From Oscillospiraceae bacterium (GTDB lineage: Bacteria > Bacillota > Clostridia > Oscillospirales > Oscillospiraceae): a DNA stretch of 39,300 nt. The notes below the pieces were generated by a model, which worked only from the letters and a program-made list of their open reading frames with translations, was not told the DNA's origin and did not search any database. The position numbers and the translations under genes are program-made. This document shows, one piece after another, positions 1 to 7,178 of the stretch. The stretch lies in the NCBI GenBank assembly GCA_009783555.1, contig WRDH01000028.1:1-39300 (forward strand), read 5' to 3'. Position 1 is the stretch's first letter, and each line of letters opens with the position of its first letter.

Positions 1-4
1 CCCA

Positions 5-280
5 ATGAACAAAACAGAACTCATCAATGCTATTGCAGCAAACTCAGGCCTTTCAAAGAAAGACAGCGAAAAAGCACTCGGCGCGACTATCGATGCCATT
101 ACATGCGCACTCAAAGGCGGAGACAAAGTTCAACTCGTAGGCTTCGGCATATTCGACGTTAAAAACCGCGCAGCCCGCATCGGCCGCAACCCCAAAACAA
201 AAGAACCCATCAATATCCCCGCAACAAAAACACCGGTATTCAAAGCCGGCAAAGCTCTTAAAGACGCAGTTGCGAAGTAA
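5..280 (+). CDS. hup: HU-family DNA-binding protein
   Basis: A 91-residue histone-like nucleoid protein that binds and bends DNA as a dimer. The length is normal for the family. The N-terminal helical dimerisation half (MNKTELINAIAANSGLSKKD) is followed by the family signature around residues 46-68, with GFGIF, the RxGRNPKT DNA-binding arm, and a C-terminal FKAGKALKDAV helix. The ATG lies four bases from the window edge, so its promoter and ribosome site are not visible. RqcP follows about 70 bp downstream, but a good hairpin terminator separates them. HU beside an RqcP-type S4 gene is a common Firmicute arrangement. Confidence 0.97.
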   Translation: MNKTELINAIAANSGLSKKDSEKALGATIDAITCALKGGDKVQLVGFGIFDVKNRAARIGRNPKTKEPINIPATKTPVFKAGKALKDAVAK

Positions 281-300
281 TTAAAGCAAAAATACAACAA

Positions 301-330
301 GGGGCTGTTGCAAAACAGCCCCTAAATTTT
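301..330 (+). terminator. Intrinsic terminator after HU gene
   Basis: A perfect 9-bp stem (GGGGCTGTT, 301-309; AACAGCCCC, 314-322) with a GCAA loop is followed by TAAATTTT. The T tract is modest, so some read-through into the S4-domain gene is likely. Confidence 0.8.
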
Positions 331-349
331 AATCCTAAAGGACATAACT

Positions 350-595
350 ATGCGTATTGATAAGTTTCTTAAAGTTTCGCGGCTCATAAAACGCCGTACT
401 GTCGCAAATGAAGCATGCGACGGTAAACGCATCAGTGTAAACGGACGCATTGTAAAGGCTTCCTATGATGTCAAACCCGGTGATATTATCGAGATACATT
501 TTGGTCAGCGAACGTTGAAAGCAGAAGTTTTGACCGTATCGGAACACGCAACAAAAGCAGACGCGCCTGCTATGTATCGTGAAATTACAGAATAA
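350..595 (+). CDS. rqcP: S4-domain RNA-binding protein, RqcP/YabO type
   Basis: An 81-residue protein made almost entirely of one S4 RNA-binding fold: MRIDKFLKVSRLIKRRTVAN, then a GKRISVNGR turn and KPGDIIEIHFG. Length and motifs match RqcP (formerly YabO/Hsp15-like), which works with RqcH on stalled 50S subunits in ribosome quality control by stabilising the peptidyl-tRNA during alanine tailing. The start is supported by AAAGGA seven bases upstream. It sits behind HU and is followed by a bidirectional terminator. Family assignment is firm; the specific RqcP role is inferred from size and neighbourhood. Confidence 0.9.
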   Translation: MRIDKFLKVSRLIKRRTVANEACDGKRISVNGRIVKASYDVKPGDIIEIHFGQRTLKAEVLTVSEHATKADAPAMYREITE

Positions 596-598
596 AAA

Positions 599-622
599 GC
601 CGCACCAAGATTGAAGTGCGGC
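599..622 (-). terminator. Bidirectional intrinsic terminator between convergent genes
   Basis: The stem GCCGCAC (599-605) pairs with GTGCGGC (616-622). Read on the - strand it is followed by TTTTTATT, a strong U tract, so it mainly ends the YjfB-like transcript. On the + strand it is followed only by ACTTTATA and would be a weaker stop for the S4 gene. Confidence 0.75.
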
Positions 623-650
623 ACTTTATATGATATGGGGTTTTAATTTT

Positions 651-908
651 CTACACGGATACGTCTATTGTCTGCCCTACTCCTGTAGCCATTGCCATTG
701 AGCTTATCAGCTCATTAGCAGCATCTTCGAACTGACTTGTTGCCATATCCATAACCTGGGTCTGAACCTGTGCACTGAAATTCACTGCATCGGCACCAAC
801 TTCGGCTCCGATTTGTTCCGTCTGCGTAGCCTGCTGCGTTTGTGCGCTTTGATAAGGTTGAGTTGATGGTAAAACTTGAGCGGTTTGTGTTACTCCTGAT
901 ATGTTCAT
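651..908 (-). CDS. YjfB-like putative motility protein
   Basis: A small acidic, Gln/Thr-rich protein of 85 residues. I start it at the ATG at 908 (MNISGVTQTAQ) because GGAGGG lies four bases upstream; an upstream ATG at 920 in the same frame is possible, and the open frame extends to 971. The C-terminal half (VQTQVMDMATSQFEDAANEL, ending GVGQTIDVSV) resembles YjfB-type proteins, which carry an amphipathic helix and end in a G-Q-x-I-D-V/I-x-V motif. YjfB has been called a putative motility protein, but its function is not established. The gene has its own promoter (1034-1062), a leader of about 115 nt and a strong terminator, so it is a monocistron. The middle third has no recognisable domain. 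Confidence 0.6.
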   Translation of the reverse strand: MNISGVTQTAQVLPSTQPYQSAQTQQATQTEQIGAEVGADAVNFSAQVQTQVMDMATSQFEDAANELISSMAMATGVGQTIDVSV

Positions 909-1030
909 AATACCCTCCATCCTTTCTCCGGATTCCAACAGAGCTATAGTAACTCTATTGTATGAACCCATTTGGGCAAATCCACGGTGGAAAATCCGTC
1001 CTCCATCAGTGACCTATCGCCACTGTACCC
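909..1030 (-). promoter_or_regulatory. Structured 5' leader of YjfB-like gene, GGA-rich
   Basis: Between the predicted start of transcription near 1027 and the ATG at 908, the - strand can fold into several stems: AGTGG/TCACT near the 5' end, a TGGA/TCCA hairpin with a GGACGGA-containing loop, and AGAGTTA/TATAGCTCT closer to the gene, enclosed by GGATT/AATCC. It contains eight GGA triplets (TCC on the + strand at 916, 920, 927, 934, 981, 995, 999 and 1002), including the ribosome site. I could not match it to a known riboswitch class. Confidence 0.35.
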
Positions 1031-1033
1031 TGC

Positions 1034-1062
1034 ATTTTACCACACTTTTCGGGAAAAAGCAA
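1034..1062 (-). promoter_or_regulatory. SigA-type promoter for YjfB-like gene
   Basis: On the - strand, TTGCTT (1062-1057), a 17-base spacer and TAAAAT (1039-1034). Transcription would begin near 1027, between the end of rnj and the YjfB-like gene, separating the small gene from the upstream operon. Confidence 0.55.
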
Positions 1063-1084
1063 TACATATCGCAAATATTTTGCA

Positions 1085-2743
1085 TCAAAATTCTGTGACA
1101 GTTGGTAATATCATCGGGTTTCTTTTTATCTTGTTGTATAGATATTCTGATAATTCCGACCTTATTATCCTCTTCAGCGACGTCCTGTCTGCTACATTAT
1201 CATCGTTGTAATTATCTAAAATGTCCATAACAACATTTTTAAGCTCTTGTATCAGTTCCTCTGATTCTTTTACATAGACAAAACCGCGTGTTATTATATC
1301 CGGTTCAGAAATTAGACTTCCATCCGCGCTGGACAGATTAACTATGACTACCAACATGCCGTCTTGTGCCAATTGTTTTCTATCACGCAAAACAACAGAA
1401 GCTACATCACCGACGCCTGTTCCGTCAACTAAGACTTTCCCCGATGGAACTGTACCACGTTTTTGAATAGTTTTTCCTGTCAGTTCAATAACCCTGCCTA
1501 TATCAGCTATAACTATCTTTGATGACTTTATACCCATTTGCTCTGCAAGTTTTGCATGGTTGCATAAGTGCCTGTGTTCTCCGTGTACGGGGATAAAAAA
1601 CTTTGGCTTCGTAAGCGCAATAAGCATTTTTAATTCTTCCTGATAAGCATGCCCCGAAACATGCAGATCCGAGACCTTGTCATATATTACATCTGCTCCT
1701 CTGCGGAAAAGCTCATCAATGACACGGCTGACAGTTTTTTCATTTCCCGGCACAGCAGATGCAGATATTATGACTCTGTCGCCGTGTTTTATTTCTATTT
1801 GCCTGTGTCCTGAAAACGCCATGCGGTAAAGAGCGCTCATAGGTTCACCCTGACTGCCGGTTGTAATTATTACAATTCTGTCCGGGGGCAGATTATGTAT
1901 TTTACCAAGCTCCATAAGTATACCGTCCGGAATTTTCATGCATCCCAGCTCTGTTGAAACCCGTAGAACGTTTTCCATGCTTCTTCCGGTTATCGCTACA
2001 CGTCTTCCGAACTTTGCGGCGCAATCTATTACTTGCTGAACACGATGGATGTTTGAAGCAAAAGTAGTAACGATTATTCTTTGCCCGCAACCTTGAAAAA
2101 GCTCCTCAAAGCGTTCGCCGACTTTACTTTCCGATGTGGAGTAACCTTGCTTTTCAACATTGGTTGAATCCGAGAGCAATGCCAATACACCTTTTTTCCC
2201 CAGTTCGCCAAATCTCGCAATATCAATCATATCTCCGGATACAGGTGTTGTATCAACCTTAAAATCTCCGGTATGTATAATCACTCCATGAGGTGTTTTA
2301 ATTGCAAGCGATACAGTGTCATGTATACTATGAATTACGTGAATCAGCTCCACTTTAAAACAGCCGAGCTTGATGATGTCGCCCGGTTTCTTCACTTCAA
2401 GAACGGCGTTCTCCAATAACTTATGCTCGGAGAGCTTTATTTCCAGCAGTCCTATCGTTAGCGCCGTTGCATAAACCGGCACGTTTATTTCGCGCATGAT
2501 ATAGGGTAAAGCACCGATATGGTCTTCATGTCCGTGTGTAAGAACTATTCCTCGAATTTTTGATTTGTTTTGTACTAAGTATGTAATGTCGGGTATAACG
2601 ATATCCACACCATACATGTCATCATCCGGAAACCCCAGTCCGCAGTCAACGATGATTATATCCGCTCCATATTCATAAACAGTAAGGTTCTTGCCGATTT
2701 CGTTCAAACCGCCAAGTGAAATGATTTTTAAGCTTTCAGCCAT
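1085..2743 (-). CDS. rnj: Ribonuclease J
   Basis: A 552-residue metallo-beta-lactamase/beta-CASP nuclease. RNase J is a 5'-3' exonuclease and endonuclease central to mRNA decay and rRNA maturation in Firmicutes. The zinc motif HGHEDH is at residues 70-75, further ligands lie in VELIHVIHSIHD and HTGDFKVD, and the beta-CASP part carries VTTFASNIHR, TGRSMENV and the late VSGHAYQEELK and PVHGEHRH motifs. Length matches RNase J1/J2 (about 555). The ATG has AAGGAG about ten bases upstream. It is the last gene of rpe-recR-rnj, 68 bp after recR. Whether it is the J1 or J2 paralogue cannot be decided from one copy. Confidence 0.96.
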   Translation of the reverse strand: MAESLKIISLGGLNEIGKNLTVYEYGADIIIVDCGLGFPDDDMYGVDIVIPDITYLVQNKSKIRGIVLTHGHEDHIGALPYIMREINVPVYATALTIGLLEIKLSEHKLLENAVLEVKKPGDIIKLGCFKVELIHVIHSIHDTVSLAIKTPHGVIIHTGDFKVDTTPVSGDMIDIARFGELGKKGVLALLSDSTNVEKQGYSTSESKVGERFEELFQGCGQRIIVTTFASNIHRVQQVIDCAAKFGRRVAITGRSMENVLRVSTELGCMKIPDGILMELGKIHNLPPDRIVIITTGSQGEPMSALYRMAFSGHRQIEIKHGDRVIISASAVPGNEKTVSRVIDELFRRGADVIYDKVSDLHVSGHAYQEELKMLIALTKPKFFIPVHGEHRHLCNHAKLAEQMGIKSSKIVIADIGRVIELTGKTIQKRGTVPSGKVLVDGTGVGDVASVVLRDRKQLAQDGMLVVIVNLSSADGSLISEPDIITRGFVYVKESEELIQELKNVVMDILDNYNDDNVADRTSLKRIIRSELSEYLYNKIKRNPMILPTVTEF

Positions 2744-2772
2744 TTGGGTATTATATCTCCTTCATTTTAATA

Positions 2773-2801
2773 TGTTTGTGTTATTGAAGGACTCACAAAC
2801 A
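2773..2801 (-). promoter_or_regulatory. Inverted repeat in recR-rnj gap
   Basis: TGTTTGTG (2773-2780) and CACAAACA (2794-2801) form a perfect 8-bp stem with a 13-base loop upstream of the RNase J ribosome site; an alternative stem AAGGAC/GTCCTT (2787-2792/2803-2808) overlaps it. There is no U tract, so it is not a simple terminator. It could be an mRNA processing or stability element; that is a guess. Confidence 0.25.
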
Positions 2802-2811
2802 CGTCCTTAAA

Positions 2812-3411
2812 TTACATTTCGAGTCTTCCTTCGAGAGCTCTCATAAGTGTTGCGTCGTCCACGAATTCCAAGCTGCCGCCGACCGGTATACCATATGCCA
2901 GCCGTGTAACCTTTACTCCGAACGGCTGCAATAAACGTGATATATATCTGGCTGTCGTTTCTCCTTCGGTATCAGGATTTGTCGCCATGATGACTTCATC
3001 GACATCCCCGTCCGAAACGCGTGCCATCAGTTCTTTTATTCGTATATCATCAGGTCCTATACTATTCATGGGGGAAATTACACCATGAAGAACATGGTAT
3101 CTGCCTTTGTATTCGTGTGAGCGCTCAATCGCAAGCACGCCCTTCGAGTCGGGAACAACACAGACTATACCGGCATCACGGCCGGTATCACGACAAACAA
3201 CACAAATCTCACCATCGGTGAGGTTTAAGCAGATTGCACAATATTCAATACTGTTTTTTGCTTCTGTTATTGCATCGGCAAATGATATTGCTTCTTCATC
3301 AGGTAAGGACATCACAAAAAACGCCAACCTTTGCGCAGTTTTGCGTCCGATACCCGGTAATGTCGCAAATTTATCAATTAAATTGTCAAGTGCTGAAGGG
3401 AAAAAATCCAC
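2812..3411 (-). CDS. recR: Recombination mediator RecR
   Basis: A 199-residue RecR, the ring-forming partner of RecO that helps load RecA onto SSB-coated gaps. In order: a helix-hairpin-helix (LPGIGRKTAQRLAF, about 18-31), a four-cysteine zinc finger (C58, C61, C70, C73), a Toprim domain with NPDTEGETTA, and the C-terminal Walker-B-like YGIPVGGSLEFVD. Length is standard. The start is a GTG at 3411, with AAGGGG eight bases upstream inside the end of rpe; the two genes are one base apart and probably translationally coupled. recR next to dnaX is more usual, so recR between rpe and rnj is a local arrangement. Confidence 0.96.
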   Translation of the reverse strand: MDFFPSALDNLIDKFATLPGIGRKTAQRLAFFVMSLPDEEAISFADAITEAKNSIEYCAICLNLTDGEICVVCRDTGRDAGIVCVVPDSKGVLAIERSHEYKGRYHVLHGVISPMNSIGPDDIRIKELMARVSDGDVDEVIMATNPDTEGETTARYISRLLQPFGVKVTRLAYGIPVGGSLEFVDDATLMRALEGRLEM

Positions 3412-3412
3412 G

Positions 3413-4060
3413 CTAGTGTCCCCTTAATTCTTTAATGTGTGCGGCTCTGTCTGCTGAGTGAAAAATATCTTCTCCTGCAACAAGAACATTTGCACCTGCT
3501 TCTACACATATTCTTGCCGTTTCGATATTTATCCCGCCATCAACTTCCAGATCACAGTCCGGCTTGCGGATATTAATGATGCTCCGAAGTTCTGATATTT
3601 TTGGTAACATCTCATCTAAGAATTTCTGTCCGCCGTATCCCGGCTCTACGGTCATTACCAAAATAAGGTCGAGTGAATCCAGAAACGGTATAATCTTTTG
3701 CACGGGAGTGTCCGGTCGAAGTGAGATACCTGCTTTTTTCCCATATTTATTTATTTCATTTATCGTTTTTTGGATGTATTCCTCTTTCTCCGCTTCAATA
3801 TGAAATGTGATTATATCTGCACCTGCATCCGCAAATTTTTGCACATACCTTATCGGAGTGTCAATCATTAAATGGACATCCAAAATCATGTCAGTGATTT
3901 TCCTGACAGATTCAAGTACGGGAACTCCGAATGAAATGTTCGGTACAAAGCTTCCGTCCATCACGTCAAAATGCAGATAATCCGCACTCTTTACACTTTC
4001 TATATCCTCACCGAGCTTTGTAAAATCCGCCGCAAGTATCGACGGTGCAACTTTTATCAT
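3413..4060 (-). CDS. rpe: Ribulose-phosphate 3-epimerase
   Basis: A 215-residue TIM-barrel enzyme interconverting ribulose-5-phosphate and xylulose-5-phosphate in the pentose phosphate pathway. Visible family motifs are KVAPSILAADF at the N-terminus, HFDVMDGSFVPN (metal and catalytic Asp), VHLMID, MTVEPGYGGQKF and the second catalytic Asp in LEVDGGIN. It is full length. It is the first gene of the rpe-recR-rnj transcript and reads from a promoter that overlaps the divergent xpaC promoter. Its product xylulose-5-phosphate is a transketolase substrate, and a split transketolase lies about 30 kb away in this window. Confidence 0.96.
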   Translation of the reverse strand: MIKVAPSILAADFTKLGEDIESVKSADYLHFDVMDGSFVPNISFGVPVLESVRKITDMILDVHLMIDTPIRYVQKFADAGADIITFHIEAEKEEYIQKTINEINKYGKKAGISLRPDTPVQKIIPFLDSLDLILVMTVEPGYGGQKFLDEMLPKISELRSIINIRKPDCDLEVDGGINIETARICVEAGANVLVAGEDIFHSADRAAHIKELRGH

Positions 4061-4077
4061 TGTAAACCTCTCTTCGC

Positions 4078-4106
4078 TTGCTAATAATACATTAAAGTAG
4101 TATAAT
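4078..4106 (+). promoter_or_regulatory. SigA-type promoter for xpaC-telA
   Basis: TTGCTA (4078-4083), exactly 17 bases, then consensus TATAAT (4101-4106). Transcription would start near 4113, some 37 bases before the xpaC ATG. It is interleaved with the divergent rpe promoter. Confidence 0.65.
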
Positions 4107-4112
4107 AATCAA
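4084..4112 (-). promoter_or_regulatory. SigA-type promoter for rpe-recR-rnj
   Basis: On the - strand, TTGATT (4112-4107), exactly 17 bases, then TATTAT (4089-4084). It occupies nearly the same DNA as the opposite-facing xpaC promoter at 4078-4106. Confidence 0.5.
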
Positions 4113-4149
4113 GTTAATTAGGTTTTCATGTGATGAGGTTGTTAGTTTA

Positions 4150-4803
4150 ATGATAGAAATTGAAAAAAAATCTGTTGTCCCCATTTATGGGCTTATGGTT
4201 GTCTGGGTGCTTTATTGCGTTATATTTCCGCTCGATAGTATATTGAGTTTTGTCGGGCTTGCGAGTGCGGGTTTGATTGCCTATGGTGTATTCTCATTAA
4301 TTTTCCCGGGTAAAACCATAAGTATAAACGCAACGGAAAAGCCGAAGAGCACGGGTGATGAAAAAGTAGACACATTGCTTACGGAGGGAGAAAAATCAGT
4401 CGCCGAAATGCGTGGTATGAGTGCCGCGATAACCGATGATGCAATCAAGCAAAAAGCAAATGAGCTGATTTCCGTCACTGACAGTATTTTTAAGAAGCTT
4501 CTTATCGAACCCGATGTTTACACGCAAGTTAAGCGGTTTGCAGACTTTTTTCTTCCTACAACCGTTAAGCTTCTGTGTTCATATGTCAGATTCAGTCAAA
4601 GCGGTGTCGACGGCGAGAACATTACAAGCACATTGGAGCGCATCAGTAATGCTCTTGACACTACACTTGTCAGCTACCGTAAGTTTTATGATTCTCTGTT
4701 TGAGACTCAAGCACTGGATATCGAAACCGACATCGACGTACTTGATACAATGTTGAAAAAAGAGGGCTTACTGGATTCAGATTTTGATGCGAAAAACTCA
4801 TGA
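4150..4803 (+). CDS. xpaC: XpaC-family membrane protein
   Basis: A 217-residue protein with two hydrophobic segments near the N-terminus (about 12-28 and 32-52), then a helical cytoplasmic part with EMRGMSAAITDDAIKQKANE and FADFFLPTTVKLLCSYVRF. This matches the XpaC family (named for 5-bromo-4-chloroindolyl phosphate hydrolysis), whose biochemical role is unknown. The clinching context is telA 37 bp downstream: xpaC and telA-like genes are paired in Bacillus and many Clostridia. The upstream ribosome site is poor (GAGG about 13 bases before the ATG), so translation may be modest. The family call is more secure than any function. Confidence 0.85.
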   Translation: MIEIEKKSVVPIYGLMVVWVLYCVIFPLDSILSFVGLASAGLIAYGVFSLIFPGKTISINATEKPKSTGDEKVDTLLTEGEKSVAEMRGMSAAITDDAIKQKANELISVTDSIFKKLLIEPDVYTQVKRFADFFLPTTVKLLCSYVRFSQSGVDGENITSTLERISNALDTTLVSYRKFYDSLFETQALDIETDIDVLDTMLKKEGLLDSDFDAKNS

Positions 4804-4840
4804 ATGAGAATAAAATATAACAATACAAGGAGATAGTGAT

Positions 4841-6022
4841 ATGCCGGAAATGCAAGCTTTGGAGTATGTACCAACCTTAACACTTGACCCCGATGGCGAA
4901 AGCAGTCCGACTGCGGCTGCGATACCTGCCGCAAATGCGCTGGAAATCAGTAAAGATGAAGTCGCAGGGTCAAAACTTGATATCAGCCAGCTTACAGACG
5001 AAGAACAAAAACAAGTCCGTGATTTCGCGGAAAAAATCGACATCACAGACACAAACGCGGTTTTGACATTCGGTGCGGCTTCGCAGCGTAATATCGCAAA
5101 CTTCTCGGAAAATACGTTAAAAAACGTCCGCTCCAAGGACATGGGCGAGGTTGGTAAAATGTTGTCCGGTCTCGTCGTTGAGCTGAGAGGTTTTGGTGAT
5201 ACCGGTGAGGGCAAAAGAGGATTTTTAGGGATAAGAAAGAGAATCACCAACAAAATTGCCACATTAAAAGCCGAGTATGCCAAGGTTTCCGCAAACGTTG
5301 ACAAGATTTCCGAAATGCTCGAAAAGCATCAGGTTATATTACTGAAAGATGCTGCAATGCTTGATAAAATGTATGATGTAAACCAAGTTTACTTCAAGGA
5401 ACTTACCATGTATATCCTGGCAGGAAAGCAAAAGCTGGAAGAATGCAGGACTGTAGTATTGCCGGAGCTTCATAAAAAAGCGGCAGAGTCGGGGTTGCCT
5501 GAAGATGCACAGGCGGCAAATGATTATGCCAATATGATAAACCGTTTTGAGAAGAAATTGCACGACCTTGAACTCACCCGTATGATTTCAATTCAAATGG
5601 CACCCCAAATCCGTATGGTGCAAAACAACGACGTTTTGATGGTAGAAAAAATCCAAACGTCTATAGTCAACACAATACCGCTTTGGAAAAGCCAAATGGT
5701 GCTGGCTTTAGGTATGCATAACGCACAACAGGCTATGCAGGCACAACGTCAGGTCACAGATATGACAAATCAACTTCTCAACAAAAATGCCGAAATGCTT
5801 AAAACCGGCACTGTTGAGATTGCAAAAGAGTCCGAGCGCGGTATTGTCGATCTCGAAACGCTTGTTAACACAAACCGTATGTTAATAGATACGCTTGAAG
5901 ATGTGCGCTCAATCCAAACCGAAGGCTCACAGCGCAGAGCTGCAGCCGAAGTCGAACTCGGCCGCATCGAAGGCGAGCTGAAGCAAAAATTGTTGGAATT
6001 GCGAGATCCTAATAGAGGCTAG
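4841..6022 (+). CDS. telA: TelA-family toxic-anion resistance protein
   Basis: A 393-residue, largely alpha-helical, coiled-coil-rich soluble protein of the TelA (toxic anion resistance) family. Members are linked to tellurite, cell-envelope and antimicrobial stress tolerance, mechanism unknown. Characteristic stretches are FGIRKRI-like GFLGIRKRITNKI, the DAAMLDKMYDVNQVYFKELT block, and the late IPLWKSQMVLALGMHNAQQA motif, which is strongly conserved. Length is normal. AAGGAG lies eight bases before the ATG. It follows xpaC in the same transcript and precedes a TPM-domain membrane protein, suggesting a three-gene envelope-stress unit; that link is inferred. Confidence 0.93.
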   Translation: MPEMQALEYVPTLTLDPDGESSPTAAAIPAANALEISKDEVAGSKLDISQLTDEEQKQVRDFAEKIDITDTNAVLTFGAASQRNIANFSENTLKNVRSKDMGEVGKMLSGLVVELRGFGDTGEGKRGFLGIRKRITNKIATLKAEYAKVSANVDKISEMLEKHQVILLKDAAMLDKMYDVNQVYFKELTMYILAGKQKLEECRTVVLPELHKKAAESGLPEDAQAANDYANMINRFEKKLHDLELTRMISIQMAPQIRMVQNNDVLMVEKIQTSIVNTIPLWKSQMVLALGMHNAQQAMQAQRQVTDMTNQLLNKNAEMLKTGTVEIAKESERGIVDLETLVNTNRMLIDTLEDVRSIQTEGSQRRAAAEVELGRIEGELKQKLLELRDPNRG

Positions 6023-6054
6023 TTAATAAATAATCAGACTGGGTACTTATAAGA

Positions 6055-7167
6055 ATGAAACTGTTAAAAAATAGAAAGTTTGCTATTGTTTTTGCTGTAG
6101 TCGTTATGCTTGCGGCTACTATATACGGAGTGCTAAAACCATCGGCTGATACCGGTGGTGGTAATGTTTCGCCTCCACCCTCAGAAACTTCACCGCCTGC
6201 CGTGCAGACACCGATGCCTGCCGCACCATCGGATGTTGCTCATCTTATTGCAGACAACGCAGGTGTGTTATCAGATGTAACTCGTAACGTCATCATAAAT
6301 GCCAATATTGAGTTGATGCTAAGTTGCGATGGTGCTCAAATTGCGGCAGTTACAATGGAGAATTATCCGGATATGGAGCTTAGAGGATATGCCATAAATC
6401 TTTTTACCGAAATGGGTGTAGCAAACAACGGTATGTTGATATTGCTAATTACTGAAGAATATGACGGTTGGTTTGTGGTAGGTCCGGGTATTTCAGGTGC
6501 TTTTTCGGACAATATGGTTAATACCTATGGAGAAAGATACTTCTGGCCTCATGTTGACAATCGTAATTTTGACGCTGCATTTGTAGAAATATATTCCGCT
6601 TTGTACTCATGGTATATCAATGAATATTCGAGCGTTCAAGGCGGCACAGCAATACCACCCTCCGTTATTGGACAAGGTAGTACTCAAACAGGCGGAACAG
6701 CCGATATAGCTGTGATATTATTTTTTGTCATTGTTATCGTTTTGCTTATAGTCATTTTTATTGCAATGTCAGCAACCGGCGACAGGCGAAGACATAGAAT
6801 GTACTACACCCACATGGGTATGCCCGTTCCGCGATATCACTGGTGGTATATGTGGGGACCACGCCCGTACAGAGCATGGTACAGAACAACCTATCACCGA
6901 AACCATTGGGGTGGTGGTCCGCGGGGACCGAGAGGTCCCGGTGGCTTCGGCGGCGGAGGTTTCGGCGGTGGTGGCAGACCCGGCGGAGGCTTTGGCGGTG
7001 GCGGTAGGCCCGGTGGAAGCTTCGGTGGAGGCGGACGACCCGGTGGAGGCTTCGGTGGAGGCGGACGACCCGGCGGAGGCTTCGGCGGCGGTGGCAGACC
7101 CGGCGGAGGCTTCGGCGGTGGCGGCAGATCCGGCGGTGGTTTTGGCGGTGGCGGACGGCGACGGTAG
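6055..7167 (+). CDS. Membrane TPM-domain protein with Gly-rich repeat tail
   Basis: A 370-residue protein. In order: an N-terminal signal anchor (about 9-27), a Pro/Ser/Thr-rich linker (34-60), a TPM domain (about 62-185, including LIADNAGVLSD and MLILLITEEYDGWFVVGPGI), a transmembrane segment (216-240), a basic, aromatic stretch (245-285, rich in R, Y, W and H) and a Gly-rich tail (286-370) made of seven FGGGGRPGGG-like units. TPM domains occur in YgcG-type membrane proteins and plant TLP18.3, where phosphatase or photosystem-repair roles have been proposed; the role here is unknown. Tails of this FGGGG kind are common in the YgcG group. The upstream spacing of 32 bp puts it in the xpaC-telA operon. 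Its ribosome site is weak. It converges with the kinase gene, with only 11 bases between them and no evident terminator. Confidence 0.85.
   Translation: MKLLKNRKFAIVFAVVVMLAATIYGVLKPSADTGGGNVSPPPSETSPPAVQTPMPAAPSDVAHLIADNAGVLSDVTRNVIINANIELMLSCDGAQIAAVTMENYPDMELRGYAINLFTEMGVANNGMLILLITEEYDGWFVVGPGISGAFSDNMVNTYGERYFWPHVDNRNFDAAFVEIYSALYSWYINEYSSVQGGTAIPPSVIGQGSTQTGGTADIAVILFFVIVIVLLIVIFIAMSATGDRRRHRMYYTHMGMPVPRYHWWYMWGPRPYRAWYRTTYHRNHWGGGPRGPRGPGGFGGGGFGGGGRPGGGFGGGGRPGGSFGGGGRPGGGFGGGGRPGGGFGGGGRPGGGFGGGGRSGGGFGGGGRRR
6940..7164 (+). repeat. In-frame 30-bp tandem repeats (Gly-rich tail)
   Basis: About seven degenerate 30-bp units, each encoding a 10-residue FGGGGRPGGG-type block. The best-preserved neighbours (about 7020-7080) are nearly identical at the DNA level, so unit number could change by slippage or recombination. 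The last units end in RS and then RRR. The repeats also keep other frames open, which explains spurious overlapping reading frames here. Confidence 0.85.
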
Positions 7168-7178
7168 AAAAAGATATA

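Noticed and set aside
909-1030. Cyclic-di-GMP-I riboswitch upstream of the YjfB-like gene
   Set aside because: The conserved core and tetraloop-receptor elements of that class are not present, so I left it as an unclassified leader.
972-1211. A 79-residue + strand frame overlapping the rnj end
   Set aside because: It is antisense to rnj and the YjfB leader, has no recognisable domain and no ribosome site.
6940-7164. Possible CRISPR-like array of 30-bp units
   Set aside because: The units are contiguous, degenerate, in-frame codon repeats without spacers.
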